From: Oscheius sp. JU75 | Taxonomy: Eukaryota > Nematoda > Chromadorea > Rhabditida > Rhabditidae | Direction: 5' to 3' | Length of the DNA: 64,000 bases | Assembly (NCBI GenBank): GCA_037178855.1 | Contig: JASJZC010000007.1 | Coordinates: forward strand, 3,410,001 to 3,474,000 | Part shown: positions 58,859-64,000 of the stretch, in pieces | How the letters are laid out: each line of letters starts with the position of its first letter | Position numbering within the stretch: the stretch's first letter is position 1 | Program-made: the position numbers and the translations under genes | The notes under the pieces: generated by a model | Database searches by the model: none | What the model saw: only the letters and a program-made list of their open reading frames with translations | Told to the model about the DNA's origin: nothing

Positions 58859-61800
58859 TTATAGTTGTGATTGTTTGTACTCTCTCCGCAGTTTTTCTAT
58901 TCTGAGATCGTTGATTAGCTGTGGAGGCACATCTTCCACCCCGTAGATGTACTTGTTTCGCAGCATGTCTCCAATAGCTGATTGGTCATCGGCTGTCTCG
59001 TATTCCAGTCCAAGAATGTCCTACAAATGGTATTGTTTGGCCACGCCTTAGTATATTACCTCAATATGACGGGCTCTTTGAGAGTTATCAGGATCTCCGG
59101 TCCATTCACTATAATCGCCGTCATCAATTCTGAAATGTGTGGTTTTAGTGGGTAATGAAACTGAGAACGGAAATCATGCGCTCTTGGAAGGGCCAACAAA
59201 GCGATGCGAACTCAAGGAAGGGCTAGTTAAACCAACCGCTCGCTGATATCAGAATCGGATGAATCCAATAACTGGGCAACACTGCGACAGTTGTGGAAAG
59301 AATCAACACTCTAAACTTACATATTAAGTGATGGTTCGTAGTAGGTCTCGGTCGGAGGCTGTGAGTGGGTGTTTGCAGCTGAAAATAAACTATGTATTCT
59401 TGCTCTGATAGTTACTTTTGATATCCGAAGTGGACCTTCTCCTCCTCTTCTTTGTCTTCTTGCTCCTCCATCTCCAGCAGACCCCGATGACCAGCAGAAA
59501 AAGGAACATAACTGCTCCTCCAAGGATGGCAGCAGTCAGTGGCATTTCGCTCTCTAAATATAAAATCTACGATCATCCTCTCCTAAGTGTTACCCATCGG
59601 TCCCAAGTGAACACTCCCAGACGGGAGACTAGGTTCAAATGGAGGACGCACACTTCTAACCCTGATTTCCATGGGTTTGATGTCCTCATCTTGGAATCGG
59701 TATTGTGGATTAAGTACCTCTCCCTGAAATATTTTGCTATGAGTAACATGTTACTAACCAGTTCTTTGAAGGAGTTCCGTGACGTGGCTCTCATTTCAAC
59801 TCTGTAAGAATGAGCGTGTTCCACTGGACTCCATTCGACAGCATTTCCAGTGATATGGACATCTGTCGGAGGATCAAGGGTCGAGCAAACTGAAGAGAAA
59901 GATGAAAAGTTAAGATTTAGAAACACCTGATTTGGTGACAGTGTCAGATAAAGAGCTCCCCTTCATGTTTCTGCTTTCCACAAAGATATCGTATGAAGTG
60001 AAAGGAGCCAGATTTTGAAGGACTACCGACTCTGATGATGTAGCCAACGTTTTGATTAGTGACTCTTGATTGCTTTTGTAATGGACGATAAACGTTTGAG
60101 AATGAGAACCATCGAACCCTAAAGTATGTAATGCAATCGACAAAAACCGTTATTACCTGGGATCCATCGTATTTCGAGACTTGATGCACTGTGACATTGT
60201 ATGCTAGTGATGTTAGCTGGTTGAGGTCGGGTTCTCTGATTTGAATGGTTCGATATTAGGAAACCGTAAGTTACCTCAACAATCAGGTTCATGGAAGTGA
60301 AAACCGAGGAAACAGAATTTGAGACAACGCACTCGTATAATCCGTGATCACTGTGAGATACTGTTTCGAATCCCAAAGAAGATGTAGAGATTCTCGTCTA
60401 AAAATGTGATTATATCAGACTATCAGTGAGCTTACCTGATTGTGCATCCAGTAAACAATTGGAACGGGATCTCCGAATCCCTCACAAGGGATATCTAGTG
60501 GAAGACCTTCTTTCACTCGAATCTCGCTGGGTGGCTTTTGTGCAAACGTTGGAGGATCTATAACAGTTTGACACTCCTTTCGCCTAAGTAATATACCAGC
60601 AACAATGACGTGCGTCTCGACTGGCAGACCCTCGCCGACCTCGTTTTTTGCAACACATCTGTAGATTCCTCCATCTCCCTCCTTAGCCTCAAAAATCTTG
60701 TAGAAATCCTGAATACGCACGTCCGTTATTGTCTAAGACCCAATCACTTGTTCGTATGTTCCAACAAAATGCCCATTTTTGGTCCAAGTGAAAGAAGTTG
60801 CAGGTGGGTTCGCTTCGACACCACATGGAACTGTCCCATTTCTTCTGCTACCAAGCGAAACAACAGGTTTGTGTGTTTTCGACTGTTCGGGAATATCTGA
60901 AAACATGGATAGCTCAGCTCGTTTCAATAACCAATCCACGGTTTGACATTGACCTCGTTCATCTGGTAACTAATGCGTGTCGGCTGTCAAACAAGTATAC
61001 GACGCAATTTATTGTTTTTCCCATTGTGACGGTCAGGAAAAGTAAAAGCTTACAGTGAACATCCAGGAAAGCTGAAGTTTCCGAGTATTCGCCCTGAGAG
61101 TTCGCTGCTTCACATCTGTACCAGCCATTGTCGTCTTTACGAACTTCCTTCAAGGAGAGATCGCCATTCTGAAGATATTTTGAGGTTCATAACCCAAAGA
61201 ATACCTGGATATCCGCTCTCAATCCGATCTGAGTCATTTTGATTGGACGATCTCGGAACGTCCAAGCGTACTGTATGGTATTTGGTTGAGAACTAGCGTG
61301 ACAGTGCCAGAAAATGTTAGACCCCTCGGTCACAGTCTTGTTCTTCGGAACATAGTCAAACGATATGCTCTCTGTTTAGCAAATAAATGGGTAAGGGAAA
61401 CACTTACTGGAGAACTTTAACTGTATACTTGCTTGCTGGCTGCCTTCGGCATTCACAGCCAAGCACGTATACTCGCCTTGATCTGGAAGAGTCACGTTGG
61501 ACAGGTGAAGGACTGGTGATGCGCTAATTATGCGTTCATTCTAAAGTTTCCTAGTCATTGGACCAGAAAAAGTATTACCTTCGTCCAGCTGATCTCTGGA
61601 GGTGGTGAGCCTTCCACTTTGCATTCAATGTAGAATTTGTCTCCTTCCTTCACATACTCCGTCCAACCTTCTTCAGGAGTCACGATTGTTGGCGCAACTG
61701 AATTCCAGGGTTATGCATAACAAGAAGTACTACCGTTTACGACTAGACGAGAAGGAGAGCCGTAAAGAGGTCTGGTAGGCTGTTTGGCAAATTTGGTTAG

Positions 61801-62125
61801 AGAGCAGCTGTAGATTCCGGCATCATCTCCAGAGATGGCATGTATAGTCAATCCAAGTCCTGATCCTCGAGCAATTTTACCTGAAAATGTACTATTACCC
61901 TTTTCTCAAGACAGAGCCGTAAGACCCGTTGAACAGCTTTTTCATGCAATGACCATTTCCCTTCTCTGGTGGTCTGTCAAGTTTATGACAGTAAAAACAG
62001 TATCGGCGCTCTTGCTTTCCCGGATATACTGTCCCGGCGTGGGTGGGGCGGATACTAGCGACCTTTCACCGCGATGCTATCGCCTTTGAACCAGTCGCAA
62101 GTCAACGGATTTTTCGCGCTCACTC
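58859..62125 (-). CDS. immunoglobulin-superfamily adhesion protein (Ig repeats, FN3 repeats, TM)
   Basis: Read from 62125 down: Ig1 (WFKGDSIAVKGKIARGSG, DDAGIYSC), Ig2 (VAPTIVTPEEGWTEYVKEGD, PPPEISWTKN, DQGEYTCLAVNAEG), Ig3 (WHCHASSQPNTIQYAWTF, DDNGWYRCEAANSQGEYS), Ig4 (VPCGVEANPPATSFTWTKNG, GDGGIYRCVAKNEVGEG), Ig5 (DPPTFAQKPPSEIRVKEG, SDHGLYECVVSNSVSSVF). Two FN3-like repeats follow (LQNLAPFTSYDIFVESRN; DPPTDVHITGNAVEWSPVEH), then a membrane helix (GGAVMFLFLLVIGVCWRW) with a very basic stop-transfer, and a tail ending REYKQSQL, a possible class I PDZ ligand (S-x-L). The plan matches the Turtle/IGSF9 group of neuronal adhesion molecules. The signal peptide and start of Ig1 are not found; the 5'-most recognised coding sequence abuts the next gene's start. 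Confidence 0.85.
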
Positions 62126-62132
62126 TTTTCGC

Positions 62133-64000
62133 ATGGCAGTTGCGGTTTATGTGTTTATTCTACTGCTGGTCACTACTTCAGCTGCCGCTCTAAAGGTCCA
62201 ATGCTGCCGTGATCGCGGGGTCACAACCGGCTGCGCCAATCTGTTTTGTGACCCGCGCAAGCCCCCTGGAGATGCCGATATGTCAGTTTCTCTTTCGTTT
62301 TTCCCGCGTTTTTTTTGTTGTATCATTGTATCACTCGCAGCGGTCATTTTTCAGTTACACTGCCTTTGAAGAGCCGAACTCCTGCAAGTCTTTTCTACCA
62401 GCCATTGCGACATGTCTCAGTGAGGGACACGATGCATCCAATTGCTGCCAAGAAAAGGCCGAGAGGCCAGATTTCAATGACTGTCTGGAAGTATGTAAAG
62501 GATCAGCCCGTACTGCTTTCGACTCCTGGAGTCATTTCCAATCTTGCTTGGCCATCAACATACCCCCAATGTACAAATGCATGATGGAAACCTATCGGAG
62601 ATCACCGTCTGCTCCTCTCGGCCTTCGAATTGTGTCAAAAACAAGTACGTCAGTTCGTCTAGAATGGGACAAACCCGAGACGAACCCCTCATTGGTCACC
62701 AAGTACAAAATAATCTTTGCTGAGACATCTGGAAGAAGAGTTTCGGAGATTGTGCACGAGTCGAGAGACACTTCGATATCCGTTACAACACTTCTGCCTG
62801 AAAAGAAGTATACTGCCTATGTGCTAGCACAAGGATCTGGTGCCGAAGACCTCTCTCAATCCTCCGACTATGTACAGTTTTCTACTTCCCTGAGGAGTCA
62901 GGACGATCCTGTTTTCTCGGAAGTTGTAAAACTTTCAAGGGATGCAAAAACTGCCATTTTGGCATGCCACTTGCGACAAGGAGCCGTCCAAAATAGCAAG
63001 TTGATATGGGAACGAAAGGTATAAACTAACGAGACATGGTTAACCAGTTTTTATAGGAAAAAGGAAACTTGAAGCAGCTGGACGGTAATCGATTTACCAT
63101 AACCACATATTCTGAAAAGATTGACGGCCTACATTATTACGTCTCAGCCCTAGAGATCAAAAATTTGGAGCAGTCCGATTTTACCATCTATCACTGTCAT
63201 TTGGAGAATGAGAAGAATGATTTTGGAGAGGTTGGTATTTTTACAATGTTTCGTTTCAGTCTGTTTAAGATCAAGCTGCAAATTCACTCTTTCGTGGAAA
63301 CAGTGCCTGCCACCCCTCCAGAATCCCCACTAGAATGTTGCTCCAAGGCGGTCACTCGACCCCAATGTCAGTCTGTTTGTTCCGGAACAGCAGGAGTAGG
63401 AAAAGACATCAAACCAGGTAGATCATGCGGAAGTCTTTTTCGTAGTCTAAGCAAATGATCTTTTGCTGTGATACCAAGGCCGTAGGGGAATGATAACCAC
63501 GATTTTCAGGAGCTTTTCTGCCACAGTTTCGCTGTTTCGATGAATTTAACACTCTGATGAGGTGTACTCTCCAAAACTTGAACAACGTGGGATGTTGCAT
63601 AAATCAACAGGTACGATGCTTCTCTCACTACCTTCACCGTTATTCAGATTCCATATCATTGCCTTGGAATGTGCGACAGCCGTTATATGTTAGGGAATAT
63701 CTTCTTTTCTGATTGCGTTAACTATGTAAACAAGGTAACCCCGTGCCTAAACTCTCGGGCAAAGCAGTTCAATTTAGGTTTTCGTTTGTCAAGAAGAACG
63801 AGTTAGAAATCTTCCCTACGCCGTATCATCCCTTAAAGTGAAATCGGAAAATGACGCGACAACCCTCGAATGGGAGCCTTCTATCGATGCCGAGGTTTGT
63901 AACCGTGCCCTAAAACGAAATTCGCCTCTCTTAGTTGTACCACGTTTACCATCGTATACGAAAAGGACCGTGGGCAGGAGGCGCAACAACACAATCCAAA
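62133..64000 (+). CDS. DB-module / FN3 / Ig secreted protein (IGDB family), 3' truncated
   Basis: Start at 62133 with signal peptide MAVAVYVFILLLVTTSAAA. The first DB module holds the family's paired cysteines (VQCCRDRGVTTGCANLFC, ATCLSEGHDASNCC, DFNDCLEVC). Then an FN3 domain (PSAPLGLRIVSKTSTSVRLE, KKYTAYVLAQGSG), an Ig domain (TAILACHLRQGAVQNSKLIW, DFTIYHCHLENE) and a second DB module (PLECCSKAVTRPQCQSVC, FDEFNTLMRCTLQNLNNVGC, IPYHCLGMC). A second FN3 begins at about 63810 (SSLKVKSENDATTLEWEP) and runs off the window. DB modules are nematode-specific; C. elegans igdb genes share this layout. Function is unknown, probably extracellular matrix or cell surface. Confidence 0.88.

Overview
The window is nuclear DNA from a nematode. 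The evidence is the gene content: transthyretin-like (TTR) secreted proteins, an astacin with EGF, CUB and TSP1 domains, a DB-module/FN3/Ig protein, a thaumatin-like protein and a CDF-1-type zinc exporter. Introns are mostly 35-50 bp, and many genes have a TTTCAG-type acceptor 0-8 nt before the ATG, as expected for spliced-leader trans-splicing. Homologues are clearly diverged from Caenorhabditis, so I do not name a species. Exon models were built by hand from splice signals and frame; where I summed exons (LDLa gene, PBC gene, ets-4, cdf-1, actl-1-like, mpk) the total is an exact multiple of three.

Layout. 0-1 kb: secreted LDLa protein (-). 1-5 kb: no firm gene, one cysteine-rich exon-like ORF. 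5.1-6.9 kb: PBC-class homeobox gene (+). 8.0-10.5 kb: ETS/Pointed factor of the SPDEF/ETS-4 type (-). 12.8-13.9 kb: two TTR genes (-). 14.1-16.3 kb: divergent ionotropic receptor (-). 17.3-19.5 kb: zinc exporter cdf-1 (+). 19.7-21.0 kb: Death+SEFIR adaptor like ACTL-1 (+). 21.9-24.2 kb: LRR membrane protein (+). 24.6-25.6 kb: thaumatin-like protein (+). 25.9-27.1 kb: GNAT-type protein (+). 27.1-27.5 kb: C-type lectin-like gene (-). 27.8-31.7 kb: secreted helical protein whose intron holds a decayed non-LTR retrotransposon (+). 31.7-33.4 kb: MFS transporter (-). 34.7-37.5 kb: inward-rectifier K+ channel (-). 40.6-41.1 kb: third TTR gene (+). 41.3-43.5 kb: carboxylesterase with intact triad (+). 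43.7-43.9 kb: 55-residue membrane microprotein (+). 44.1-47.7 kb: tandem pair of very divergent receptor-like channels (-). 47.9-50.1 kb: astacin (+). 50.2-51.4 kb: double C-type lectin (+). 51.5-52.6 kb: type I membrane protein of unknown family (-). 52.6-57.0 kb: gene-poor, two hairpins. 57.0-58.7 kb: ERK5/MPK-2-like MAP kinase (+). 58.9-62.1 kb: five-Ig/two-FN3 adhesion protein (-). 62.1 kb to the end: IGDB-type protein (+), cut by the window edge.

The genes are mostly independent. Themes are chemosensory or ligand-gated channels (three divergent receptor genes plus a Kir channel), secreted or extracellular proteins, and signalling (IL-17-type adaptor, MAP kinase, two transcription factors). 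The most unusual points are a PBC homeodomain that has lost the three-residue TALE loop, a MAP kinase with TQH instead of TxY, four GC-AG introns, a receptor copy with an apparently broken 3' splice site, and convergent genes whose stop codons lie only 10-18 bp apart.
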